Shown here: positions 25,032-32,249 of the stretch, in pieces | How positions within the stretch are numbered: the first letter of the stretch is position 1 | Layout of the letters: the number at the start of each line of letters is the position of its first letter | Assembly: GCF_028290495.1 (NCBI RefSeq) | Contig: NZ_JAQGJT010000138.1 | Span: forward strand, 1 to 64,000 | Length of the DNA: 64,000 nucleotides | DNA from: Tardiphaga sp. | Lineage (GTDB): Bacteria; Pseudomonadota; Alphaproteobacteria; Rhizobiales; Xanthobacteraceae | Direction: 5' to 3' | Notes under the pieces: generated by a model | What the model was told of the DNA's origin: nothing | Database searches by the model: none | What the model saw: only the letters and a program-made list of their open reading frames with translations | Program-made: the position numbers and the translations under genes

Positions 25032-25820
25032 TCAGCCCCCGGTGAACACCGGGGGTCGTTTTTCGGCAAAGGCCTTGCGGCCTTCGGCGTAATCGGCGCT
25101 GGCGTCGGCCGCTGCATAGAATTGTTCGGCCAGGGCCAGCAGATCTGAATTGTCGGTCACGAGAGCGCGAATGGCGGCCTTCGCGGCCTTGATCGTCAGC
25201 GGCGCATTGCCGGCGATCTGCTTCGCCAGCGCGATCGCCCTCGCCTCGACCTCGCTCGCAGGCGCGACCACGTGCACGGCGCCCAGCATATGCGCGCGCG
25301 TCGCCAGCAGCCGATCGGCGGTGAACAGCACCTGCCTAGTTGCGCCCGCGCCGAACACGCGGATGAAGCGCGTGATGCCGCGAGGATCGTAGCCGAGGCC
25401 AAGCTTCGCGGCAGGCACCGCAAAGAACGCATCGTCGGCCGCGACGCGCAGGTCGCAGCTTGCCGCCACCGACGAGCCCGCCCCTATGCAGCCGCCGAAG
25501 ATCATGCCGATGGTCGGCTGCGGAATCGCCTCGATCGCCTTGCAGGTGTTTTCGACCAGATCGTCATAGGCGCGGGCCTGCCCCTCACCCGATCGCGCGG
25601 TGGCGAAGTCCGAAATATCGGCGCCCGCGGAAAACATCTGCTCGCCGTCGCCACGAATGATGACGACGCGAACGTCCTGGCGCGCCGGCACCTCGGCCGC
25701 GAAGGCTGCAATCTTCTGCCACATCGCCGATGACACCGCGTTGCGCCTGGAAGGATTGGCGAGGCGCAACGTCGCAATGCCGTCCGCAATATCGATTTGG
25801 ATATCGCCGGGCGTTTTCAT
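25032..25820 (-). CDS. Enoyl-CoA hydratase/isomerase (crotonase) family protein
   Basis: 262 residues. Crotonase motifs are MFSAGADISDF near 62-72 and the oxyanion-hole helix IGMIFGGCIGAGSSVAASCDLRVAADDAFFAVPAAKLGLGYDPRG near 103-147. The first position usually held by catalytic Glu in hydratases (here in GGCIGAG) is not an obvious Glu. The second region PAAKLGLGYDPRG has Asp near the position used by isomerases, so the exact reaction is open. It lies 3 bases after the alpha/beta hydrolase stop and 45 bases before the SDR start. Probably part of a CoA-thioester degradation pathway for the imported substrate. Confidence 0.88.
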   Translation of the reverse strand: MKTPGDIQIDIADGIATLRLANPSRRNAVSSAMWQKIAAFAAEVPARQDVRVVIIRGDGEQMFSAGADISDFATARSGEGQARAYDDLVENTCKAIEAIPQPTIGMIFGGCIGAGSSVAASCDLRVAADDAFFAVPAAKLGLGYDPRGITRFIRVFGAGATRQVLFTADRLLATRAHMLGAVHVVAPASEVEARAIALAKQIAGNAPLTIKAAKAAIRALVTDNSDLLALAEQFYAAADASADYAEGRKAFAEKRPPVFTGG

Positions 25821-25823
25821 GGT

Positions 25824-26684
25824 TCAGGCCGGCTTCCGGTGCGACATCCAGCTGCCGGTCGCGACCGCCGCGAACAGCTCGGCCAGCGCCGCATTGAAAG
25901 CCGCCGGCTCTTCCGAAGTAATGGTATGGCCGGAGCGCGGGATGACCAGCAGGCCGGCGGTCGGCACCGCCCGCTTGAGGAATATGCTGGGATCGAGGCA
26001 CCAGTCGTCCTCGTCGCCGACGATGATCAGCAGCGGCACCGAGAACGCGTTCAGCGCCTTCTCCATCTCCCACAGCATCGGCCGCTTGGCCTGCAATTCG
26101 CGCATCGTCAGCGCGTGACCGACCGGCGAGTGGTCCGCCAGCATCTTGGCGAATTCGGCAAAGCCGCGCGGATCCTTATTCTTCTGCGTCTGCCGCGTCG
26201 CGCCGTCGGCATAGCGGGCAGCGGCGGTCGGGAAGTCCACCGTCTCGAACATCTCGGCGGTTGCGCGCGATGCGGCACGGCCCTGCTCGACGAAGACGGG
26301 ATCGGGGCTCGATCCGTAGCCGCAGCTCGCCGCCGTCACCGACAGGCAGCGCTCGGGATAGTTGATGCCGACATGCAAAGCGGTGGAAGCGCCCATCGAA
26401 TGGCCGACGATGTGGGCCTTTTCGATCTTCAGCTCGTCAAGAATGGCAATGATATCATCGCGCGCAACGTCCTGGCCGTAGCGCGCCGGATCGGTCGGCA
26501 CGTCCGACGGCGGATAACCGCGCTGGCTCAGCGTGATGCAGCGATGGGAGCGCGTGAAGTAGCGCAGCTGCGGCTCCCAGGTGCGGTAATCTCCCGCATA
26601 CTCATGGACGAAAACAACGGGTCTCCCCTTGCCCGCCTCTTCATAATAGAGCCTGGTCCCGTCGGGCGTCGTCACATGCGGCAT
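25824..26684 (-). CDS. Alpha/beta-fold hydrolase
   Basis: About 286 residues from the second of two adjacent ATGs, 5 bases after GGAGG. The nucleophile elbow is VGHSMGAST near 98, the oxyanion region VVFVHEYAGDYRTWEP near 22-37, and the C-terminal His sits in VIPRSGHTITSEEP near 258. Asp is probably in VGDEDDWCLD. It is similar to ring-cleavage product and enol-lactone hydrolases (MhpC/PcaD-like), and the substrate is unknown. It is the first gene of the hydrolase-hydratase-SDR operon, diverging from the NitT/TauT transporter operon. Confidence 0.88.
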   Translation of the reverse strand: MPHVTTPDGTRLYYEEAGKGRPVVFVHEYAGDYRTWEPQLRYFTRSHRCITLSQRGYPPSDVPTDPARYGQDVARDDIIAILDELKIEKAHIVGHSMGASTALHVGINYPERCLSVTAASCGYGSSPDPVFVEQGRAASRATAEMFETVDFPTAAARYADGATRQTQKNKDPRGFAEFAKMLADHSPVGHALTMRELQAKRPMLWEMEKALNAFSVPLLIIVGDEDDWCLDPSIFLKRAVPTAGLLVIPRSGHTITSEEPAAFNAALAELFAAVATGSWMSHRKPA

Positions 26685-26703
26685 CATCGCCTCCTGCGTA
26701 GCA

Positions 26704-26718
26704 GCAAATTTCATTTGC
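26704..26718. promoter_or_regulatory. 15-bp perfect inverted repeat before the hydrolase operon
   Basis: GCAAAT-TTC-ATTTGC lies about 20-35 bases upstream of the hydrolase start. It resembles the palindrome at 24067-24086 (shared GCAAA/TTTGC arms). A regulator such as the MarR protein bound here would block the hydrolase operon promoter. Confidence 0.45.
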
Positions 26719-26779
26719 ACGCATACGAAATGCTAGTAGGCTTATTCCACGACTGCAAGAGGATTTAGTGAGTTATGTT

Positions 26780-26796
26780 TTGGCATATCGCTTGCT
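26780..26796 (+). promoter_or_regulatory. Sigma-54 promoter candidate of the NitT/TauT operon
   Basis: TTGGCATATCGCTTGCT matches the -24/-12 pattern (TGGCA, then TTGC). GG and GC are exactly 12 bases apart, as RpoN requires. The predicted start, about 12 bases further, gives a leader of about 70 bases to the ATG at 26879. No enhancer-binding activator gene is in the window. Confidence 0.6.
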
Positions 26797-26878
26797 TACA
26801 AACAAATCTCGGCAGGCCCGCCAGGACTTGAAAAACCGGTTACGCTGCAACGCACCGCTGCTTCAGGAGAGAGTGTCG

Positions 26879-27856
26879 ATGACTATTGTATCACGCCGTG
26901 CATTTACATTGGGCAGTGCGCTCGCGCTCGCCGGCACAGCCCTAGCGACCCCTTCGCTGGCGCAGGCCAAGCCGAAGATCAAGGTCGGCAGCCTCACCCT
27001 GCCGGTGTTCGCGCCGATCATTATCAACATCATGAAAGCCCGCGGCTTCGACGCCAGGAACGGATTTGAAGCCGACGTCACGGTCTATCCGGGCTTCGCG
27101 GCTTACTATGCCGGCCTCGCTACCGGTGAAGTCGATACGCTGATCGGCGGCCCGACCTACTTCCAGAAGCTGCGGCTGGAAGGCGTGCCGTTGCAGATCA
27201 TCGCCACCGGCGCGACGTTGGCTGACCTCGTGATCATTACCAAGGACCCGGCGATCAAGGGCCTTGCCGACCTGAAGGGCAAGCAGCTTGCCGCTGATAT
27301 GGGCAGCGGCCAGTTCCAGATCCTCTCGATCATCGCCAAGTCCGCCAAGATCGACATGGCCAAGGACTTGACGCTGGTGAACGCGAATTTCGCGGTGGCC
27401 CGCGCCCAGCTCGCCGCCGGCCGCGTCGAGGCCGCGATGATCATCGAGCCGATCGCCACCATGATGATGAAGGAAGACCCGTCGTTGAAGATCATCTTCA
27501 ACGCCAACGACGAATGGAAGAAGCTCACCGGCTTTCCCGGCTGGGAGCTGGTCTATGCGATGCGCGAAGACGCCATCAAGAAGACCGCGACCGCGCCGGC
27601 GATGCTCCTCGCCGCCTTGCAGGACGTCAGCAAGTTCCTCATCAGCGACCCCGATACCTGCGACCGCATCGCGACCGAAACCGCCAAGCTACCGCCGGGC
27701 ATCCTGAAGGACGCGGTGCTCGCCAGGCGCTGGGACTTCGACGCCAAGCCTTCATGGGGTGCGGAACGCAAGGGTATCTGGGACACGTTCGAGCGCGCGG
27801 TCGCGGCGGGCTTCCATCCCAAGCTGCCTGACGAAGCGATCATCTATGCCCCCTGA
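26879..27856 (+). CDS. NitT/TauT-type ABC transporter substrate-binding protein
   Basis: 325 residues from ATG 26879, after AGGAGAG. The N-terminus MTIVSRRAFTLGSALALAG fits a Tat signal (SRRAFT) with cleavage after SLAQA. The mature protein begins KPKIKVGSLTLPVFAPIIINIMKARG and contains PGFAAYYAGLATGEVDTLIGGP, the NMT1/SsuA-like periplasmic fold. The family binds sulfonates, nitrate, pyrimidines, thiamine precursors or aromatic acids. The ligand is not evident. It overlaps the permease start by 11 bases. Confidence 0.9.
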   Translation: MTIVSRRAFTLGSALALAGTALATPSLAQAKPKIKVGSLTLPVFAPIIINIMKARGFDARNGFEADVTVYPGFAAYYAGLATGEVDTLIGGPTYFQKLRLEGVPLQIIATGATLADLVIITKDPAIKGLADLKGKQLAADMGSGQFQILSIIAKSAKIDMAKDLTLVNANFAVARAQLAAGRVEAAMIIEPIATMMMKEDPSLKIIFNANDEWKKLTGFPGWELVYAMREDAIKKTATAPAMLLAALQDVSKFLISDPDTCDRIATETAKLPPGILKDAVLARRWDFDAKPSWGAERKGIWDTFERAVAAGFHPKLPDEAIIYAP

Positions 27857-28646
27857 TGACGTCCGCACAGCCACGCCGCTCGGAGAGCCGCGCCGCGCGG
27901 CTCTGATCAGTAGCCTGCCACGCGAGGCGATCGTCTCGATCGCGATCTTCCTGTGCCTGTGGCAGGTGATGTCCTATCTTGCGCCGACCCTTGGCATTCC
28001 GGCCTTCGCGATCCCCGGTCTCGGCCGCATCGCCATGAGCCTGACCAAGATCACGCCGGTGGATGTCGCCGTCACGCTGGCGCGCGTCATCGGCGCGCTG
28101 GTGCTGTCGTTCGTGATCGGCCTCGCCTTCGCCATCGTGATGTATCTCTCCGAAAGCCTGGAGAAATATCTGCGACCGATGGTGCGGGTGCTGATGGCGG
28201 TGCCCGTGGTGTCGTGGATCCTGTTCGCGGTGCTGTGGTTCAAGGGCGTCGAATTCCGCATCGCCTTCGTGCTGGTGGTGGTCTGCGCGCCGGTCTTCAC
28301 GGTGGACGCGCTCGACAACATGCGCGAAGTGTCGAAAGATCTGCGGCAGATGATCCGGTCGTTTCGGCCGACGCCGCTGCAGTTCTTCCACAAGCTGATG
28401 CTGCCGGCGATCACGCCGGGCCTGATTACCAGCTGGAAGATCACGCTCAGTCTGGCGATCCGCGTGGTGACGATCGCCGAACTGGTCGGCGCCGTCACCG
28501 GCATCGGCCACCAACTCTCGGTGGCGCAGGAATTGTTCTCGGTGGCAGATGTATTCGCCTGGACCTTGGTGCTCGTGGTGTTGCTGTTCATTCTGGAAGC
28601 CTTGCTGGTCCGGCTTGAGACCCGCGTATTGCGGTGGCGGGCATGA
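27846..28646 (+). CDS. NitT/TauT-type ABC transporter permease
   Basis: 266 residues from ATG 27846. Six likely membrane spans begin at EAIVSIAIFLCLWQVMSYLAP. The BPD_transp_1 coupling loop is around LRQMIRSFRPTPLQFFHKLMLPAITPGLITSWKITLSLAIRVVTIAELVG, in the position of the EAA motif. It forms the membrane channel with the ATPase encoded next, whose start overlaps by 4 bases. Confidence 0.9.
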   Translation: MPPDDVRTATPLGEPRRAALISSLPREAIVSIAIFLCLWQVMSYLAPTLGIPAFAIPGLGRIAMSLTKITPVDVAVTLARVIGALVLSFVIGLAFAIVMYLSESLEKYLRPMVRVLMAVPVVSWILFAVLWFKGVEFRIAFVLVVVCAPVFTVDALDNMREVSKDLRQMIRSFRPTPLQFFHKLMLPAITPGLITSWKITLSLAIRVVTIAELVGAVTGIGHQLSVAQELFSVADVFAWTLVLVVLLFILEALLVRLETRVLRWRA

Positions 28647-29425
28647 GTGCTTCCGCCGCGATCGAAATCGCACAGTTGCGAAAAGTGTTCCGCCAGACCA
28701 CTTCCGGGCAATCGGTGGTGGCGATCAACGAACTGACATTGCGCATCGAGCCCGGCGAGATGGTCGCCATCGTCGGCCAGACCGGCTGTGGAAAATCGAC
28801 TCTGTTCGATCTCTTGATCGGGCTCGAACATCCGACCAGCGGTCGCATCAGCATCGGCGGCAAGACGCCGTATGACGACTTCAACGCCTTCCGCGGCAAG
28901 ATCGCTACCATCTTCCAGCAGGACCGGCTGTTTCCGTGGCGCTCCGCACTCGACAACGTCAAGCTTCCGCTGGAACTGATCGGCATCGCCGAGGACGTGC
29001 AGCACACCCGCGCGATGGACTGGCTGAAGCGGCTGGGCCTGGAGAAATTCGCCAACGCCTATCCGCGCGAACTATCCGGTGGCATGCGCCAGCGCGTCGC
29101 CATAGCCCGCGCCTTCGCCGTGCAGCCGGAGATCCTGCTGGCCGATGAATCCTTCAGCGCGCTCGATGAAGTCACCGCCGGCGAATTGCGAAAGACCTTT
29201 GTGGCGCTGGCGCGGGAGTTCAACTCGACCGCGATCCTGATCACCCATCAGCTCGAGGAAGCGATGAGTGTCGGCGATCGCATCATCGTGTTCGGCAAGT
29301 CGGCCGCGTTGCTGGCCGACGTGCGCGTCGCCGACTGGGCGCCGGCGGATTATCCGGTGCTGCGCGCGGCGATCCAGAACACGTTGCAGGCGAATGCACC
29401 GGATGCGCGGCTGGCGCGGACGTAA
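28643..29425 (+). CDS. NitT/TauT-type ABC transporter ATPase
   Basis: 260 residues from ATG 28643. Walker A is GQTGCGKST, Q-loop IFQQDRLFPW, signature LSGGMRQRVAIARA and Walker B ILLADESFSALDE, with the H-loop in LITHQLEEAM. These are all SsuB/TauB-like. Last gene of the three-gene importer. The operon end is followed by a large inverted repeat rather than a U-rich terminator. Confidence 0.92.
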   Translation: MSASAAIEIAQLRKVFRQTTSGQSVVAINELTLRIEPGEMVAIVGQTGCGKSTLFDLLIGLEHPTSGRISIGGKTPYDDFNAFRGKIATIFQQDRLFPWRSALDNVKLPLELIGIAEDVQHTRAMDWLKRLGLEKFANAYPRELSGGMRQRVAIARAFAVQPEILLADESFSALDEVTAGELRKTFVALAREFNSTAILITHQLEEAMSVGDRIIVFGKSAALLADVRVADWAPADYPVLRAAIQNTLQANAPDARLART

Positions 29426-29441
29426 CACCGAGCGCAGATCT

Positions 29442-29591
29442 TTCTTCCCCTCTCCCCTTGTGGGAGAGGGTGGGCGCGCGTAGCGCGGCCGGGTGAGGGG
29501 TAGCCGCAAGCTCTGAACTTCGTTGCCCCCCCCTCATCCGTCGCGGCCTTCGGCGGCGCCACCTTCTCCCACAAGGGGAGAAGGAAGAAAG
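29442..29591. repeat. Long inverted repeat (about 31-bp arms) between convergent genes
   Basis: Arms at 29442-29473 and 29561-29591 both contain CTCCCCTTGTGGGAGA and are nearly perfect reverse complements, separated by about 87 bases. This composition recurs widely in Bradyrhizobium-type genomes as an intergenic mosaic element. Here it separates the convergent transporter and cyclase genes and may stop transcription in both directions. Confidence 0.75.
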
Positions 29592-29604
29592 TGCGAACGC
29601 TCGC

Positions 29605-30456
29605 CTACCGCTCCATGATCGCCTTCGCCGCATTGCCCATCGCTTCGACGCCGACGTCGCCGGTGTCGGTGAAGCACAGGATGCGGCACGGGCAGGATTC
29701 CAGACCGTCATAGCGCCACGGGAACGCACCGATCAGGCAGCGCTGGTTCAGCATCAGCTCGATGTCGCCGCCGATATTCTCGGCATGCAGCAAGCCTTCC
29801 TGGAACGCGTAGTTGTGGAACGGGAACATGTCGGCGGTGACGTGACGGCCGGACAGCTTGTGCTTGTACTCGAAGCTGCCGAAGAACTCTGCCGGGGTCT
29901 TGCCGTGCCGGCGCGTGAATTCAGCCGCGATGTCCGGACGCATGTTGCGGATCGAGGTGTTCATCGAATGGTCGCACGAGCCGGTGTCCATGCCGAACCA
30001 CTTGATCTTCTTCTCCAGCATCCAGTGCAAGGTATCGAGGTTCGGACCGGGATGGTAGCAGAAGTACTTCACCAGATCCTGCTGCGGCTGGCCCTCATAG
30101 TGCTTGTGCCAGCCGGTGTGCAGAATGAGAATGTCGCCCTCGCGGATGTCGGCGCCTGACTTCTCGATCATTTCCGGCGTGATCACCGACCAGTCATCGA
30201 CCTGATCCGAAATATCGACCACCACGCCCTTGTTGAACAGGTAATCCAGCGGCAACGACGCCATGTCGCCCTTGCGGCCGTCGGTGGCATGCATCGCGCC
30301 GTCAAAATGCGTGCCGGCGTGCAAGGCGGTTTCGATCCGCTGCGCGACGATCATCTGCGTCTGCAGGTTCTGCGCATAATACATCTTGTTGCCGGCGTAA
30401 CCGACCCAGCCGGGCGTATGAATATTCATGACGTGGGAGAGATCGACGACTTTCAT
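29605..30456 (-). CDS. Cyclase-family (kynurenine-formamidase-like) metal-dependent hydrolase
   Basis: 283 residues. The family motif HxGTHxDxxxH is present as HAGTHFDGAMH near 46-56, and further metal/active-site residues are likely in HTGWHKHYEG and DTGSCDHSMN. Members hydrolyse formamides, isatin or cyclic amides using Mn or Zn. No signal peptide, so cytoplasmic. It diverges from pncB. A palindrome at 30502-30519 lies about 45 bases upstream. The convergent transporter may deliver its substrate, but the exact substrate is unknown. Confidence 0.88.
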   Translation of the reverse strand: MKVVDLSHVMNIHTPGWVGYAGNKMYYAQNLQTQMIVAQRIETALHAGTHFDGAMHATDGRKGDMASLPLDYLFNKGVVVDISDQVDDWSVITPEMIEKSGADIREGDILILHTGWHKHYEGQPQQDLVKYFCYHPGPNLDTLHWMLEKKIKWFGMDTGSCDHSMNTSIRNMRPDIAAEFTRRHGKTPAEFFGSFEYKHKLSGRHVTADMFPFHNYAFQEGLLHAENIGGDIELMLNQRCLIGAFPWRYDGLESCPCRILCFTDTGDVGVEAMGNAAKAIMER

Positions 30457-30501
30457 GGGCTGTTCCTTGATCGGTTACGGGCGCTCTCTTGCGCATGAGA
30501 A

Positions 30502-30519
30502 TTGTAGGTACACATACAA
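30502..30519. promoter_or_regulatory. Inverted repeat upstream of the cyclase gene
   Basis: TTGTA-GGTACACA-TACAA lies in the 289-base divergent region between the cyclase and pncB. It resembles GntR- or MarR-type operators. No other recognisable element was seen in the rest of that intergenic region. Confidence 0.35.
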
Positions 30520-30745
30520 ATGTCAACTCACTGCCAGATGCAGGATCAGGGCCAGTTGCCGAGTTTTCCGTGCGATGAAGGCGATCGCAATCACGGGTGG
30601 CAGCAGCGCATTGCAGCCACTGCGTTGACATCGACAAACCCGGCGGATACCTCCATTTTGTGGATCTGCCGATGCGGCGCCACCGGTGCCAAAACGCCGC
30701 TTCGACTTTGCCGATTGCCGGCAGCTATCTAGGATTGGCGTCGCC

Positions 30746-32044
30746 ATGATGGATTTCGCCACCCGGGTCCACAACCACAATTACCGACTCGACCCGATCA
30801 TCCGGTCGTTACTGGATACGGACTTCTACAAGTTCCTGATGCACCAGTTCATCTGGATGCTGTACGCCAAGGTTCCCGTCACCTTCGGCCTGATCAACCG
30901 CACCAAGACGGTGCGCCTCGCCCAGATCATTCCGGAAGCCGTGCTGCGCGCGCAACTCGACCATGCACGCACGCTGCGATTTCGCGAGAACGAGTTGATC
31001 TGGCTGGCGGGTAACCGCTTCTACGGCCGCCGCGATATTTTTCGCCCGGAATATATCGAGTATCTGCGCAGCTTCCGGTTGCCCGGCTATCACCTCGAAA
31101 CCATCGACGGCCAGTATGTGCTGACCTTCGAGGGCCCGTGGGCCGACGTCACGATGTGGGAGATCTACGCGCTGGCCATCGTCAGCGAGCTCCGCACGCG
31201 CTGCGCGATGTCCACGCTCGGCAAGTTCGAGCTCGACATCCTCTACGCCCAGGCCAAGACCAAAATCTGGGGCAAGGTGCAGCGGCTGCAGGCGCATCCC
31301 GAGCTGCGGCTGGCCGAGTTCGGCACGCGGCGGCGGCACAGCTTCCTGTGGCAGGAATGGGTCACCGACGTGATGGCCAACGAACTCGGCCGCACCTTTG
31401 TCGGCACGTCGAACGCCCTGCTCGCCTTCAAGCATTCCTTCGAGGCGATCGGCACCAACTCGCACGAACTGCCGATGGTGGCGGCGTGCCTGGCCAATAC
31501 CGACGAGGAGTTGAAGCGCGCGCAATATGACGTGCTGGCGAAATGGCAGGAAGTCTATGACGGCGAATTGCTGATCATCCTGCCCGACACGTTCGGCATG
31601 ACGCAGTTCCTGCGCGATGCGCCGGAGTGGGCCGCGGGCTGGACCGGCATGCGCATGGACTCAAAGGAACCGGTCGCCGCCGGCGAGGAGATCATTGCCT
31701 GGTATGCGGCGCGCGGCGAGGACCCGCGCAAGAAGCGCGCGATGTTCTCGGACGGGCTGGAAGTCGATTTGATGATCGACCTGCACCAGAAATTCCGCGG
31801 CCGGATTCGCGAGAGTTTCGGCTGGGGCACGATGGCCACCAACGATTTCCGCGGCGCCCATCCGCGCGGGCTGGACACACTCGATCCGATCAGTCTGGTC
31901 TGCAAGGTCACCTCCGCCAACGGTCGCGCCGCCGTGAAACTGTCGGACAACCCGGCCAAGACCACCGGCAGCCCGGCGGAGATCGAACGCTATCTGCGCA
32001 TCTTCGGCCGCGAAGGCGCGGCGGAGCTTCCGGTGATTGTGTAA
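30746..32044 (+). CDS. pncB: Nicotinate phosphoribosyltransferase
   Basis: 432 residues from ATG 30746. The N-terminal signature is [16 protein letters not shown] and the phosphohistidine region [25 protein letters not shown] near 237-262. The C-terminal part has [29 protein letters not shown]. It converts nicotinate and PRPP with ATP to nicotinate mononucleotide in NAD salvage. The length fits PncB. It is transcribed alone, followed by a dispersed repeat. The nearby molybdenum hydroxylase cannot be assigned to nicotinate on this evidence. Confidence 0.93.
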   Translation: MMDFATRVHNHNYRLDPIIRSLLDTDFYKFLMHQFIWMLYAKVPVTFGLINRTKTVRLAQIIPEAVLRAQLDHARTLRFRENELIWLAGNRFYGRRDIFRPEYIEYLRSFRLPGYHLETIDGQYVLTFEGPWADVTMWEIYALAIVSELRTRCAMSTLGKFELDILYAQAKTKIWGKVQRLQAHPELRLAEFGTRRRHSFLWQEWVTDVMANELGRTFVGTSNALLAFKHSFEAIGTNSHELPMVAACLANTDEELKRAQYDVLAKWQEVYDGELLIILPDTFGMTQFLRDAPEWAAGWTGMRMDSKEPVAAGEEIIAWYAARGEDPRKKRAMFSDGLEVDLMIDLHQKFRGRIRESFGWGTMATNDFRGAHPRGLDTLDPISLVCKVTSANGRAAVKLSDNPAKTTGSPAEIERYLRIFGREGAAELPVIV

Positions 32045-32046
32045 AG

Positions 32047-32172
32047 CCGTCGTTCCGGGATGTGCTTCAAGCGGCGAAGCCGATTGGAGCACATCCCGGA
32101 ATCCCGAGATATTTTGAACACATCCGGATTCCGGGTTCGCTCGCGGCTATGCCGGTCGCGCCCCGGAATGAC
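32047..32172. repeat. Dispersed palindromic repeat, family 1 copy 1
   Basis: Begins CGTCGTTCCGGGATGTG and ends CGCGCCCCGGAATGACA, with an internal inverted pair around GATGTGC/GCACATC. It shares CCCGGAATCCCGA and CCCGGAATGACA blocks with the copy at 46336-46462. Bradyrhizobium-type intergenic element; not a gene. Confidence 0.7.
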
Positions 32173-32194
32173 AACTTGATGGGTCAGCTCTGAA

Positions 32195-32225
32195 CAAAAA
32201 ACGCCGCCCGATTTCCTGGGCGGCG
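32195..32225 (-). terminator. Intrinsic terminator of the acyl-CoA ligase gene
   Basis: On the minus strand, stem CGCCGCCC / GGGCGGCG is followed directly by seven U-encoding bases, about 25 bases past the ligase stop. Textbook intrinsic terminator. Confidence 0.9.
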
Positions 32226-32249
32226 CTCTCGTGTGGGGTGTAAGGCTGC

